A stretch of 64,000 bases of DNA from G016234445 sp964438865 (GTDB taxonomy: Bacteria > Chloroflexota > Dehalococcoidia > Tepidiformales > Tepidiformaceae). This document shows, one piece after another, positions 15,922 to 24,887 of the stretch. Under the pieces are notes generated by a model. The model saw nothing but the letters and a program-made list of their open reading frames with translations, was not told the DNA's origin and did no database searches. How positions within the stretch are numbered: the first letter of the stretch is position 1; each line of letters opens with the position of its first letter. The position numbers and the translations under genes were made by a program. Where the stretch lies: assembly GCA_964438865.1 (NCBI GenBank), contig CAYTMI010000003.1:186001-250000 (forward strand), given 5' to 3'.

Positions 15922-17622
15922 ATGCCGGACGTCCGCGACATTCGCCAGCACCTCGAGTCCCTGCTTTCGACCGCAGTCTCCGCGGCCATCGCCGCCGGGG
16001 ACCTGCCCGATGTAGCCATCCCGGGGACGGCGCTGGAGCGGCCCAAGGACGCGGCCAACGGCGACTACGCGAGCACCCTGCCCCTGCGGCTGGCGCGTTC
16101 GGCGATGAAGCCGCCGCTGGAGATCGCGAAGGCTATCGCGCGCCACTTCCCCGCTGACCCCGTGGTCGAACCGCCGACCGTGGCCCCGCCCGGCTTCGTC
16201 AACTTCCGGCTCTCCCAGGGGTTTGTCCAGGCACAGGTGGAACACATCGTCAGCTTCGGCCCCGCCTACGCGGATTTGACCCTGGGCCGGGGGAAGAAGG
16301 CGCAGGTCGAGTTCGTCTCGGCCAACCCAACCGGGCCCTTGCACGTGGGCAACGGGCGAGGAGCGGCCATCGGCAGCGCCCTCGCATCGGTCCTTTCGGC
16401 CGCCGGCTACGAAGTCGAACGCGAGTACTACGTCAACGACGCTGGTACGCAGACCGACACCTTCGGCGAAACGCTCTACGCGCGCTATCAGCAGGAGTTC
16501 GGCCGCGATGAGCCAATCCCGGCGGAGGGCTACCCCGGCGCGTACGTGGCGGAGCTCGCCCGGGAGATCAAGGCCCAGGCCGGCGAACGCTTCCTCCGGC
16601 CGCCGGGCGAACCGGGCCCCGCGGAACTGACAGGCCTCGGCATCGAACTGATGGTGCGCTCCATCCGCCAGACGCTGGTCCGGTTCGGGGTTCAGTACGA
16701 CCGCTGGTTCGGCGAGAAGTCGCTCTACGACCCCGAAGGCCCCTATGACGAAGCGATGGGCATCCTCAGGGCGAAGGGGCAACTTGTAGAGCGCGAAGGC
16801 GCCCTCTGGTTCACATCAAGCGAACTCGGGGAAGAGAAAGACAACGTCGTCGTCCGCTCCGATGGCCGCCCCACGTACTACGCGAGTGACATCGCCTATC
16901 ACTACGACAAGTTCGTGCGGCGAGGCTTCTCGCTGGTCATCGACGTCTGGGGCGCGGACCACCACGGCCACGTCTCGCGGCTGAAAACCGCGACCGCGGC
17001 CGTGGGCGGGGACGCCGAGGGCCTCCACATCCTCCTCTACCAGTTGGTCTTCCTCAAGCGCGGCGGCGAGGCGGTCAAGCTTTCCAAGCGGGCCGGAGAA
17101 CTCGTGACCCTGGACGAACTGATCGACGATGTCGGCAGCGACGCCGCCAAGTTCTTCTTCCTCCTGCGGTCGCCCGGGGCACAGATGGACTTCGACCTTG
17201 ACCTGGCGAAGACCCAATCGAGCGAGAATCCCGTGTTTTATGTGCAGTACGCACACGCCCGGTTGGCGAGCATGCTCGAACGCGCAGCGGAGCAGGGGAT
17301 CACGCCCGAAGGCGGCGACGTCAACCTCCTCGTCCAACCGCAGGAACTCGGGCTCATCCGCGAAATGATGCGGCTGACCGAAGTGATCGAGGTGGCAGCC
17401 ACCACCTTCGAGGCGCAGCAGCTGCCCCACTATGCGATGGAACTGGCGACCGCCTTCCACTCCTTCAACGACGCGTTCAAGCAGCAGGGCGACTCGTCGC
17501 TCAAGGTGATCACCGAGGACCTCGCGATGACCAAAGCGCGCCTGCGGCTGGTGCTGGCGGCGAAGGTCTCGCTGGCGCGCGTGCTCGGGCTCATGGGGAT
17601 GACGGCGCCGGAACGGATGTAG
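15922..17622 (+). CDS. argS: Arginyl-tRNA synthetase
   Basis: Charges tRNA-Arg. The 566-aa class I synthetase begins with the ArgRS-specific N-terminal tRNA-binding domain (the GDYAST and GFVNFRLS segments). It has the HIGH-type motif in SANPTGPLHVGNGRG near residue 138 and a KMSKS-type loop KLSKRAGELVTL near 386. It ends with the helical anticodon-binding domain and the family C-terminus RVLGLMGMTAPERM. Length and domain order are normal. The ATG at 15922 is preceded by no strong ribosome site. Its last 32 bases overlap the convergent DUF429 gene. Confidence 0.96.
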   Translation: MPDVRDIRQHLESLLSTAVSAAIAAGDLPDVAIPGTALERPKDAANGDYASTLPLRLARSAMKPPLEIAKAIARHFPADPVVEPPTVAPPGFVNFRLSQGFVQAQVEHIVSFGPAYADLTLGRGKKAQVEFVSANPTGPLHVGNGRGAAIGSALASVLSAAGYEVEREYYVNDAGTQTDTFGETLYARYQQEFGRDEPIPAEGYPGAYVAELAREIKAQAGERFLRPPGEPGPAELTGLGIELMVRSIRQTLVRFGVQYDRWFGEKSLYDPEGPYDEAMGILRAKGQLVEREGALWFTSSELGEEKDNVVVRSDGRPTYYASDIAYHYDKFVRRGFSLVIDVWGADHHGHVSRLKTATAAVGGDAEGLHILLYQLVFLKRGGEAVKLSKRAGELVTLDELIDDVGSDAAKFFFLLRSPGAQMDFDLDLAKTQSSENPVFYVQYAHARLASMLERAAEQGITPEGGDVNLLVQPQELGLIREMMRLTEVIEVAATTFEAQQLPHYAMELATAFHSFNDAFKQQGDSSLKVITEDLAMTKARLRLVLAAKVSLARVLGLMGMTAPERM

Positions 17623-18376
17623 CCCGCGGCGCCGGGAGCGGACCCGGGACGACGATGTGCCCGCATTCGGCACAGCCGAACATCTCGAACCCCTCGGACC
17701 CGGGAGCCCAGCAGTGATAGGCAACGAGGGCGCAGGTGAGCGCGTCCAGGGTGTCTTCGACCGCCTTGAGTTCGCGCCCGCGCAGGCTGGCCAGGCTGAC
17801 CGCCAGCAGCGGCACCAGGGCCGGGGCGCCCAGGACTCCGGGGAGAGTGGCTTCGAGGAGGGCGGTGAGGTGTCCCCGGTACTCGTCGAGACCCCGCCGG
17901 CGCGCAGCCACCCGGCCCTTCTTGTAGCGGATGATGTGACCCAGCCCGAAAAAGACGATGTGCGCGGGATGGGGGAAAACTTCAAGCGCGAACCGGCCGC
18001 GGGATCCCGGAGAGAGCGTCCCCGGGTCGAGGGAGAAGCCCCGTTCCCGGAGTTCGGCGCCGAGGAACGGTCCGGCCATGCCGCCCATCTTTTCGAGGAA
18101 AGGCCGGTTCGCAACGTACGCGCCCGCGTGGAAGCGCCCGAAGACCCTGGCGAGTTCGCGTTCCGCCCGGCGCCCGGGTTCGACCACCAGCGGCGCGTCG
18201 ATGGCCGCCACGACGTCGGGGCCGTAGCCGGCGATGAGGTCGGCGAATTCGGTGGGCCGCAGGGTCTCGGTGCCGAGCCGGGTGAGGGTGACCCCGGAGG
18301 CATCGCCTTCGAGGACGCAGATGCCGGATGGACGCCCCTGCGTCCAGGCGAGGTCGAGGCCGACGAACACGGTCAC
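17591..18376 (-). CDS. DUF429 family protein, predicted RNase H-like nuclease
   Basis: A 261-aa protein with the DUF429 pattern: VFVGLDLAWTQG at the N-terminus (first catalytic Asp of the RNase H-like fold), AAIDAPLVVEP near residue 60 (second Asp region), ALEVFPHPAHIVFFG, and a C-terminal EDTLDALTCALVAYHCW. The family is predicted, not proven, to be a nuclease. The start is GTG at 18374-18376; a second GTG two codons later is possible. The 3' end overlaps argS by 32 bases on the opposite strand, and the tail after residue ~240 is Pro/Ala-rich. It is divergent from the phosphatase gene at 18435. Confidence 0.8.
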   Translation of the reverse strand: MTVFVGLDLAWTQGRPSGICVLEGDASGVTLTRLGTETLRPTEFADLIAGYGPDVVAAIDAPLVVEPGRRAERELARVFGRFHAGAYVANRPFLEKMGGMAGPFLGAELRERGFSLDPGTLSPGSRGRFALEVFPHPAHIVFFGLGHIIRYKKGRVAARRRGLDEYRGHLTALLEATLPGVLGAPALVPLLAVSLASLRGRELKAVEDTLDALTCALVAYHCWAPGSEGFEMFGCAECGHIVVPGPLPAPRATSVPAPSSP

Positions 18377-18434
18377 GCGCCAAGTATGCCGGAGCCGCGC
18401 CCGTAGCCGTCGCGGACGGTAGTCTGCGGCGAAG

Positions 18435-19250
18435 ATGACTGACCTGGCCCCACCAGTTTCGACGACCGGGAAGACCGCCCTCGAGGTGGCGCGACTGTGC
18501 GCCGCAGCCGCCCGGGAGATCATGCGCGAGGCGTTCGGCCGCGCGGGGGTCACCGCCGTGAAAGGGCGGGGCAACGTCCTCACCGAGACCGACATGGCGG
18601 TCGAACGGCTGACCCACGACATCCTCGGGCGCGAGTACCCGGGGCACGCCATCCTCAGCGAAGAGACCGCCGCCGAGGTCCGGAGCGACGGCTGGATGTG
18701 GGTGGTGGACCCGGTGGACGGGACGAAGAACTTCTCCCGTGGGATCCCGCACTTCTGCTACAACATCGCCCTCTGTCACGATTCGGAGCCGGTGACGGCC
18801 CTGGCGCTCCAGCCGCTGCTGGACGAGGAGTTCGCCGCCGAGGCGGGCCGCGGCTGCACCCTCAACGGCCTGCCGGTGACCGTGTCGGCGGTCGAGACTG
18901 TCCGCGAATCCGTGTTCGCGATGGACATGGGGTACGACGATCGGCGCGGGCGCCGTCAACTCGAGACAGCTCTCAGCCTCTGGCCCGGGATGCAATCGTT
19001 GCGAGTCCCCGGCTCCGCCGCGCTGGGGATGGCCTACGTAGCGGCCGGCCGCTGGGACATCTTCCTCCACGCGAACATGCAGCCGTGGGACGTCGCCGCC
19101 GGTATTCTCCTCGTCCGGGAGGCGGGGGGCGTCGTCACCGGCCGCGAAGGCGAGCGGGCGACGATCTACTCCGAAGGCGTGGTCGCGGCGACACCGGGGG
19201 TGCACCGGGACTTCCTCGCCCTGGCCGGGCACCGCCCCTGGCGCGACTGA
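18435..19250 (+). CDS. Inositol monophosphatase-family phosphatase
   Basis: A 271-aa Mg-dependent phosphatase of the IMPase/FBPase/CysQ superfamily. Metal ligands are visible in ILSEET (Glu), WVVDPVDGTKNF near residues 88-99 (DPxDGTxNF), and PWDVAAGILLVREAGG near 216 (WDxAAG). Candidates are inositol-1-phosphatase, histidinol-phosphatase or 3'-phosphoadenosine 5'-phosphate (PAP) phosphatase. The sequence alone does not decide. PAP phosphatase would be of interest because a cysC gene elsewhere in this window makes PAPS. TAGTCT at 18420-18425 is a likely -10, nine bases before the ATG. Confidence 0.85.
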   Translation: MTDLAPPVSTTGKTALEVARLCAAAAREIMREAFGRAGVTAVKGRGNVLTETDMAVERLTHDILGREYPGHAILSEETAAEVRSDGWMWVVDPVDGTKNFSRGIPHFCYNIALCHDSEPVTALALQPLLDEEFAAEAGRGCTLNGLPVTVSAVETVRESVFAMDMGYDDRRGRRQLETALSLWPGMQSLRVPGSAALGMAYVAAGRWDIFLHANMQPWDVAAGILLVREAGGVVTGREGERATIYSEGVVAATPGVHRDFLALAGHRPWRD

Positions 19251-19277
19251 CGAACCGGCCAAGGCGAGTCACCCTTG

Positions 19278-20084
19278 TCACGCAGCTGAGACGAAGAGTG
19301 CCGCCAGGCCGGCACTCGCCGCGGCAAGCACTCCGAACAATCCGTCGCGACCGAGCCGCGGCGCGACCGTGCGCCCCACGGTGCCGGCAGCTGCGGCCAG
19401 GGCGGCCGCAGCGAGTGCCCGCTCGACCGATTCGAACCAGAGAACGACCACAGCCAGTCCAGAGGCGACGCCGAACAGCCCGAGCCCGAGAGCACGGGAC
19501 CCCGCCTCGCCTACCATGCCCGGCAGTCCCGTGCCCGGACCACCTGCATCGGGCGCCTGGTTCGCAAGGTGGAGGGCCAGGCCCAGCATCCCGCCCAGCG
19601 GGAACGCCCACCAGAGGAGGGGGTCCCACGCAGCGGCAGCGAGGAACACCCAGGCGGGGATGAGCGGGAACGCGATGGCGAACGGCAGCCAGCTGAGCAC
19701 TGTGCGTTTCAGGAACGCGTCGTAGGCGATGCCGCACCCGAGGCCGGCGGCTCCCACCAGCCACGCATCCGTGGAGAGCCACGACGTAACCGCGAGGCCC
19801 GCACCGGCGAACGCGCCGGCAAGCACCGTCGCAGCCCGCCACGACACCAGCCCACGGGGGATGGCCTTCCAGGGCTTCGCCTGCCGATCAGCCTCGCGGT
19901 CGACGACGTCATTGACGAGGCCGATGGCGAATTGGAAGCACAGCATCCCGCCGCCCAGGGTGAGGTAGAGCGCCGGCCCCGCGTTCCCGTCCGCGAAGGG
20001 GATGAGCGCGACCGTGAGCGCCGCCACCAGCAACGAGGGGAATGGGTGGACAACGCGGATGAGAGAGGCCCACGCCGGCGGCAT
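19278..20084 (-). CDS. UbiA-superfamily prenyltransferase
   Basis: A 268-aa integral membrane prenyltransferase with about eight hydrophobic helices. The first Asp-rich site is GLVNDVVDREADRQAKP near residues 62-78, with the N-x2-x-D-x3-D pattern that binds the prenyl diphosphate through Mg. A second aspartate-containing loop (CGIAYDAFLKR) follows. The acceptor (quinone head group, chlorin/haem or lipid) cannot be told. I start at MPPAWASLIRVVHPFPS (ATG at 20082-20084). An ATG 26 codons upstream would add an Arg/Pro-rich tail atypical of the family. It is divergent from cinA. Confidence 0.82.
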   Translation of the reverse strand: MPPAWASLIRVVHPFPSLLVAALTVALIPFADGNAGPALYLTLGGGMLCFQFAIGLVNDVVDREADRQAKPWKAIPRGLVSWRAATVLAGAFAGAGLAVTSWLSTDAWLVGAAGLGCGIAYDAFLKRTVLSWLPFAIAFPLIPAWVFLAAAAWDPLLWWAFPLGGMLGLALHLANQAPDAGGPGTGLPGMVGEAGSRALGLGLFGVASGLAVVVLWFESVERALAAAALAAAAGTVGRTVAPRLGRDGLFGVLAAASAGLAALFVSAA

Positions 20085-20226
20085 CGACCCGCCGACGACG
20101 GGCCTGCGTGGCGCCCCCGGGTGGCGGGAGCCGGGAATCCGGCGGTGGCGCTGGCGTGGCATGGGGAGAGTCTAGCGGTTTGTTGCCGTCCTTCCCGCGC
20201 CCATGCGGTGCTGTAGACTTGGCCGC

Positions 20227-21465
20227 GTGAAAGCGGAAATCATCGCCATCGGCACCGAGATCCTGCTCGGGGAGATCATCGACACCAACAGCGCCCACAT
20301 CGCCCAGCAACTCCCGGAACTGGGCATCGACCTGAACTACAAGACGGTCGTCGGCGACAACATGGGCCGGATCACGGAGACGTTCCGGCGCGCCTGGGAC
20401 CGCTCCGACCTCATCATCATGACCGGCGGCCTCGGCCCGACCGAAGACGACATGACCCGCGAGGGGATCTGCGCGCTCCTCGGGGAGGAACCGACCGTGG
20501 ACCCGATCCTGGAGCGCCGGCTGAGGGCGTTCTTCGAAGGGCGCGGCTACGTCATGCCGCCTTCGAACATCAAGCAGGCCTGGCTGATCCCGAGTGGCCG
20601 CGCGCTCGACAATCCCCGCGGCACCGCGCCCGGCTGGTGGGTCGAACGCGACGGCCGGATCATCGTCGCCATGCCCGGCGTCCCCCCGGAGATGGAGCGG
20701 ATGTGGGCGAACGAGGCGCGGCCCGAACTCGAACGGCGGTCGGACGGCGAAGTCCTGGTCACCCGGACGGTCAAGACGGTCGGCATCGGCGAGGGTTCGG
20801 TCGACGAGATGGCCAAGCACCTCTACGGCACGGCCGGGATCGGGATCGGCACGTACGCCCGCGCGGACGGCGTCCACCTCCGCATCGGCGCGAAGGGACG
20901 CAGCCGCGAGGAAGCGTGGGAGCGGATCCGGCCGGTGGAAGAGGAACTGCGCAGTATCTTCGGGAGCGCGATCTGGGGCTACGACGACGACACCTTCGAG
21001 GGCTTCATCGCCGACCAGATGCACGAACGCAGCCAGACGCTGGCGGTGATGGAGTCGTGCACGGGCGGGCTGCTTTCGAGCACGCTGACCGATGTGCCGG
21101 GCTCAACGCAGTACTTCACGGCGGGGTTGGTGACCTACCACGCCCAGCAAAAGATCGACGCCGGCGTCCCGGTCGAAGTCATCGAAGAGTTCGGCGTGAT
21201 CTCACAGGAGACGGCGAAGGCGATGGCCCAGGCCGTGCGCGAGCGCTACCGGACGGACTATGGCATCGGGGTCACGGGCGTGGCCGGGCCCGACCCTGCC
21301 GACGGCGTGCCGCCGGGGACGGTCCACGTCGCCGTCGCGACGCCGGAGGGCGGGGTGCACGCACTCTCGATGACGATGAACACCGGCCGGGCGGCGGTGA
21401 AGCGCCGGGCGGTAACGACAAGCCTCCTCCTGCTGCGGAGGGCGCTGCTGGGCGAGGCGCGGTAG
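20227..21465 (+). CDS. cinA: CinA family protein, nicotinamide-nucleotide amidase
   Basis: A 412-aa two-domain protein. The N-terminal MoCF/COG1058 domain starts VKAEIIAIGTEILLGEIIDT and contains TGGLGPTEDDMTREG. The C-terminal PncC/CinA domain starts near residue 255 with LAVMESCTGGLLSSTLTDV (catalytic Ser region) and has TAGLVTYHAQQK and GVTGVAGPD. The expected roles are ADP-ribose pyrophosphatase and NMN deamidase in NAD salvage; competence-related naming is historical. The start is GTG at 20227; the -10-like TAGACT (20214-20219) ends seven bases before it, so the mRNA may be leaderless. Confidence 0.93.
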   Translation: MKAEIIAIGTEILLGEIIDTNSAHIAQQLPELGIDLNYKTVVGDNMGRITETFRRAWDRSDLIIMTGGLGPTEDDMTREGICALLGEEPTVDPILERRLRAFFEGRGYVMPPSNIKQAWLIPSGRALDNPRGTAPGWWVERDGRIIVAMPGVPPEMERMWANEARPELERRSDGEVLVTRTVKTVGIGEGSVDEMAKHLYGTAGIGIGTYARADGVHLRIGAKGRSREEAWERIRPVEEELRSIFGSAIWGYDDDTFEGFIADQMHERSQTLAVMESCTGGLLSSTLTDVPGSTQYFTAGLVTYHAQQKIDAGVPVEVIEEFGVISQETAKAMAQAVRERYRTDYGIGVTGVAGPDPADGVPPGTVHVAVATPEGGVHALSMTMNTGRAAVKRRAVTTSLLLLRRALLGEAR

Positions 21466-21467
21466 TC

Positions 21468-22622
21468 CTACCGCGGCAGGCCGATGCCCCGGGTTGCGAT
21501 GATGTTGCGCTGGATTTCGCTGGTGCCCCCGGCGATCGTGCGCGGGACTGTCGTCAGGTAGGTCAGGGCGAACTGCGCCTGGAGCTTCGCGTAGGGCGAC
21601 CCGGGCATCAAGGCGCCGGCCATCCCGAGCGCGTGGAGGCCGGCATTCGCGATCCGCTGGTCGAGTTCGCTCAGGAACAGCTTGAGCAGGCTCGCTTCCT
21701 GGTTGGGGACGCCGCCCGAGGCGAGGATGCTGGCGACCCGGTAGCTGAGCATGCTCGCCACCCGGACGCTCACCGCAAGGTCCGCTACGCGGGTGCGATG
21801 CACGGTTGACGCCGTGCCACTTTCGCGGAGGAAGCCGCAGAGGTCGTCCAGCGCCCTCCGGGGGGCGCCGGTATTCGCGATGTTCGATCGCTCCAGGTCG
21901 AGCGTCGTGGTGGCGAGGTACCAGCCGCGGTTCACTTCGCCGAGCAACGATTCGGCGGGCATGCGGACGCCATCGAAGAAGAACTGGCCGAAGCCCTTGC
22001 GGCCAGCGATGTTGAGCAACGGCTGGAAGCTGACGCCCGCCGACTTCAGGTCGAGCAGGAAGTAGCTGATGCCCTTGTGCTTCGGCACTTCCGGGTCGGT
22101 GCGGGCGAGCAGGTACATCCAGTCGGCGTAATGGCCGTGGCTGGTCCAGATCTTCGTCCCGTTGAGCACCCAGTCGTCGCCGTCGCGGACGGCGGTGGTC
22201 TGGAGGCTGGCGAGGTCGGAGCCAGCGCCGGGTTCGCTGAAGCCCTGGCACCAGACCACGTCCCAGTTCGTAATCGCGGGCAGGTGCCGGCGCTTCTGCT
22301 CCGGGGTGCCGTACATCGTGATCGTCGGGCCGGCATAGCCGACCGCGGGGCCGCGGCCGCCGCTTGGCGCCCGGGCGTAGGAGATTTCCTCGCCGAAGAC
22401 CAGTTGTTCCACAGCGCCCAGCGCCATGCCGCCGTACTCCGCCGGCCAGGACGGCGCGATCCAGCCTTTCGCAGCCAGCCGCTTGTTGAACGCGCGAAGC
22501 TTCTCCGGCTCCTCTTCCTCGGCGTAGAAGAAACCCTCGATGTCCGGCGTGACGTTGTCGCGAAGCCAGTCGCGAACTTCGATGCGAAGGGCTTCCTGGG
22601 CGGGCGAAAGGCGGAACTCCAT
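21468..22622 (-). CDS. Acyl-CoA dehydrogenase
   Basis: A 384-aa FAD-dependent acyl-CoA dehydrogenase-family protein. Signatures are WPAEYGGMALGAVEQLVFGE, the flavin/substrate segment WCQGFSEPGAGSDLASLQTT near residue 120, WVLNGTKIWTSHGHYADW, and the C-terminal RTIAGGTSEIQRNIIATRGI. The glutamate base position used by short- and medium-chain enzymes is not clearly assignable. The N-terminal helix bundle starts MEFRLSPAQEALRIEVR at the ATG at 22620-22622. The long upstream extension of this frame overlaps the HAD gene and is not protein-like. It is convergent with cinA, three bases from its stop. Fatty-acid or branched/aromatic acyl-CoA oxidation is likely. Confidence 0.92.
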   Translation of the reverse strand: MEFRLSPAQEALRIEVRDWLRDNVTPDIEGFFYAEEEEPEKLRAFNKRLAAKGWIAPSWPAEYGGMALGAVEQLVFGEEISYARAPSGGRGPAVGYAGPTITMYGTPEQKRRHLPAITNWDVVWCQGFSEPGAGSDLASLQTTAVRDGDDWVLNGTKIWTSHGHYADWMYLLARTDPEVPKHKGISYFLLDLKSAGVSFQPLLNIAGRKGFGQFFFDGVRMPAESLLGEVNRGWYLATTTLDLERSNIANTGAPRRALDDLCGFLRESGTASTVHRTRVADLAVSVRVASMLSYRVASILASGGVPNQEASLLKLFLSELDQRIANAGLHALGMAGALMPGSPYAKLQAQFALTYLTTVPRTIAGGTSEIQRNIIATRGIGLPR

Positions 22623-22642
22623 GGCGCGCCAGTATACGGCGG

Positions 22643-23200
22643 TCAGGGACTGGAGGGGCGGTCCTGCCGAAACCGGTCCAGTTCGGCCGCCGCCTCGGAC
22701 AGCCGCGAGACGCGGTGGATCCGCTCGCCTTCGAGCCAGCGGTTGCGGGGCCAGTCGACCAGGAACACCGCCGGCACCAGTTCGGCGAGCCATGCGGCGG
22801 TGTGAGGGTCGTCTTCGAAGTGGGCGACGGCTCCCAGTTCGACCACACGGCGGGCCTTGAACTGGGCCGATTTCTCCCGCCAGTGGGGGCGCATGTGCAG
22901 CGTCGGGACCGCGCCGAAATAGCGTTCGAACCAGCCTTCGGTGAGGCCGCGCGCAACTTCGGCCCGGGCGGTGACGACGTGGCATTCGAACGACTCGGAG
23001 AGTTGCCGGAAGCCTTCGACCGCACCCGGCATCGGTTTGCGGCCAAGATACCGCCAGCGCTCGGTCACCCAGAGGAGATTTCGGTGGCCTTCCCCCTCCC
23101 GGCGCTTGTGTTGCCCCTTGCCGGGATTGATCCCGAACGGCGGCCGGCAGAGGACGCCATCGAGGTCGAAGGTCACCAGCGGGCGGGGTGTCGTGGTCAC
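22643..23200 (-). CDS. HAD-superfamily hydrolase, 5'-nucleotidase-like
   Basis: A 185-aa HAD-fold protein. Motif I is VTFDLDGVLC (nucleophile and acid Asp pair), motif II is the Thr in HVVTARAEVAR, and motif IV is AHFEDDPHTAAWL. The short cap between residues 14 and 70 and the lack of a large insert resemble the NT5C/deoxyribonucleotidase-like or uncharacterised small HAD phosphatases. The start is GTG at 23198-23200. It lies 20 bases before the acyl-CoA dehydrogenase on the same strand and is divergent from the TauE-like permease. Confidence 0.75.
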   Translation of the reverse strand: MTTTPRPLVTFDLDGVLCRPPFGINPGKGQHKRREGEGHRNLLWVTERWRYLGRKPMPGAVEGFRQLSESFECHVVTARAEVARGLTEGWFERYFGAVPTLHMRPHWREKSAQFKARRVVELGAVAHFEDDPHTAAWLAELVPAVFLVDWPRNRWLEGERIHRVSRLSEAAAELDRFRQDRPSSP

Positions 23201-23255
23201 CCTGCCATGCTAGCGGGTGGCGCGTAGCCGTTCGAGCGGTAAGTGTTTCCGGGCG

Positions 23256-24017
23256 ATGGAGATCCTGGAAGTGGTGGGATTAGCTGCGGCAGCGTTCGCG
23301 GCCGGGGCGATCAACGCGGTCGCCGGGGGCGGCTCGCTCATCAGCTTCCCGGCGTTGCTTGCGGCCGGGTATCCATCGAAAGCGGCCAACGTGACGAACT
23401 CGGTCGCGCTCTGGCCGGGCTATGCGGGCGGGTCGCTGGGCTACCGGAACGAACTCGGGCGTCAGCGCCGGCGGGTGGTCCTGCTGACCTTGCCAAGCGT
23501 CCTGGGCGCGCTCGCGGGCTCGGCAATCCTGCTCTCGACGCCCGAGTCGGCCTTCGACCGGATCGTGCCCTTCCTCATCCTCTTCGCGTGCGGGCTGATG
23601 GCCTTCCAGGACAGCCTCGGGCGATTCGCCGCCCGGCATCGCCTTCGCGCCCGGGACGAAGCCCACGTCCCGCTCTTCCTCCACGCCGGGATCTTTCTGC
23701 TCGCGATCTACGGGGCCTACTTCGGCGCCGGCCTGGGCATCCTGACACTGGCAATCCTCGGCATCCTCCTGCCCGACGAGATCCAGCATTCGAACGCGCT
23801 CAAGGGGATGCTGTCGCTGCTGATCAACGCGGTGGCGGTCGTCTATTTCGCCTTCTTCGGGCCGGTCGAATGGGCCGCCGCCGGAGTGATGGCGGTGGGC
23901 GCGCTCGCCGGGGGCTACCTCGGCGTGGGCGTCGCCCGGCGGCTGGGGGGGCGCTGGCTGCGAATCTCGGTCATCGCCTACGGGCTGGTGGTGGCCGGCG
24001 TCCTCTTCATCCGCTGA
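23256..24017 (+). CDS. TauE/SafE-family permease
   Basis: A 253-aa membrane protein with eight or so hydrophobic helices. The two-fold TauE/SafE repeat is visible: AINAVAGGGSLISFPALLAAGYPSKAANVTNSVAL in the first half (quoted region spans residues ~17-51; the core is AGGGSLISFPALL) and YGAYFGAGLGILTLAILG in the second. Such proteins export sulfite, sulfoacetate or related organic anions. Because a sulfate-assimilation cluster exists in this window (though 11 kb away), sulfur anion transport is a reasonable but unproven guess. The start is the ATG at 23256. Confidence 0.85.
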   Translation: MEILEVVGLAAAAFAAGAINAVAGGGSLISFPALLAAGYPSKAANVTNSVALWPGYAGGSLGYRNELGRQRRRVVLLTLPSVLGALAGSAILLSTPESAFDRIVPFLILFACGLMAFQDSLGRFAARHRLRARDEAHVPLFLHAGIFLLAIYGAYFGAGLGILTLAILGILLPDEIQHSNALKGMLSLLINAVAVVYFAFFGPVEWAAAGVMAVGALAGGYLGVGVARRLGGRWLRISVIAYGLVVAGVLFIR

Positions 24018-24059
24018 CGATCCTGCCCGCCCGGGTTCGTCCCGAACGGAGCGCCGCCC

Positions 24060-24065
24060 TATAAT
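24060..24065 (+). promoter_or_regulatory. Consensus -10 box TATAAT
   Basis: A perfect TATAAT at 24060-24065 with TTCGTC 18 bases upstream (24036-24041). Transcription would start near 24072, giving a short leader with GGGAG before the ATG at 24095. It likely drives the run of small redox genes up to 25199. Confidence 0.5.
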
Positions 24066-24094
24066 CACGGGCACTGTCCCCCGGGAGTTTGCCC

Positions 24095-24382
24095 ATGGCC
24101 CTCTTCTCCGTGCGCTTCGTTTCGCGCCAACCCCACGACACCCCTGCCGACCAGTGGCAGGGCATCGTCGCCGACCAGTTGCGGGCCGTCCGCGCCCAGT
24201 ACGACCAGGGGAAGATCCGGGCCATCTACCGCGAAGCAGGCACCGGCGTGCTCGCTATCTACGACGCGACCGATGCGCGCGAACTCGACTCACTCCTCGC
24301 CCAGTTGCCGATGTGGCGATACTTCCACGAAGTCGAAGTGCGGGCACTCTGGGACATGGTCCCGGCGCTGCCCGGGGCGTAG
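24095..24382 (+). CDS. Muconolactone-isomerase-like small ferredoxin-fold protein
   Basis: A 95-aa protein with the dimeric alpha-beta barrel pattern of the muconolactone delta-isomerase/YciI-like group: LFSVRFVSR, a helix with DQLRAVRAQYDQGKIRAIYR, GTGVLAIYDA, and LLAQLPMWRYFHEVEVRAL. The LxxLPMW segment is characteristic of muconolactone-isomerase-like proteins. The ATG at 24095 follows GGGAG by seven bases; a TTG two codons earlier is unlikely. It precedes a flavin reductase and an ABM-domain protein, so a role in aromatic or quinone metabolism is plausible. No aromatic-ring genes are present to prove it. Confidence 0.65.
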   Translation: MALFSVRFVSRQPHDTPADQWQGIVADQLRAVRAQYDQGKIRAIYREAGTGVLAIYDATDARELDSLLAQLPMWRYFHEVEVRALWDMVPALPGA

Positions 24383-24391
24383 GAACCGAAG

Positions 24392-24883
24392 ATGAGCCAG
24401 GTCCATCCCGACGACTTCAAGGGCGCGCTCGGATCCTGGGCGTCAGGCGTCACCGTGGTGACGACTCGCCACGAGGGGATGGTCTACGGGATCACGGTTT
24501 CGAGCTTCTCCTCGCTCTCGATGGACCCAACCCTGGTGCTCGTCTGCCTGCAGAACTCGAACAAGCTTTCGCAGATGGTCCAGGCTTCGAGCAAGTTCGC
24601 GATCAGCATCCTTGCCGAGGGCCAGGAAGACGTTTCGGACTGGTTTTCGAAGTCCGGGCGTGACCCGGTCCCGTCGTTCGAAGACTTCGGGACGATCGAA
24701 TGGCACACGGGAAGCCCGATCATTGCCGGGTCGATCGCCCACCTCGACTGCGAACTGGACGAAGCAATCGTCGGGGGTGACCACACGATCGCGGTCGGCA
24801 AAGTCGTCGGTGCGGCCTTCGACCCCTCGCTGAAGCCGCTGGTCTACTTCCGCCGGGGCTACCGGCCTGTGGTGATGGACTAA
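24392..24883 (+). CDS. Flavin reductase family (FMN-binding split barrel) protein
   Basis: A 163-aa protein of the flavin reductase-like family that reduces FMN or FAD with NAD(P)H for a partner monooxygenase. The pattern is standard: FKGALGSWASGVTVVTTRH at the N-terminus, YGITVSSFSSLSMDPTLVLV near residues 31-50, QNSNKLSQM, FAISILAEGQEDVSDWFS, and a C-terminal HTIAVGKVVG and PLVYFRRGY. The ATG at 24392 lies 9 bases after the preceding stop, and the next gene starts 4 bases after it, so the three small genes are one operon. Confidence 0.87.
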   Translation: MSQVHPDDFKGALGSWASGVTVVTTRHEGMVYGITVSSFSSLSMDPTLVLVCLQNSNKLSQMVQASSKFAISILAEGQEDVSDWFSKSGRDPVPSFEDFGTIEWHTGSPIIAGSIAHLDCELDEAIVGGDHTIAVGKVVGAAFDPSLKPLVYFRRGYRPVVMD

Positions 24884-24887
24884 CGCG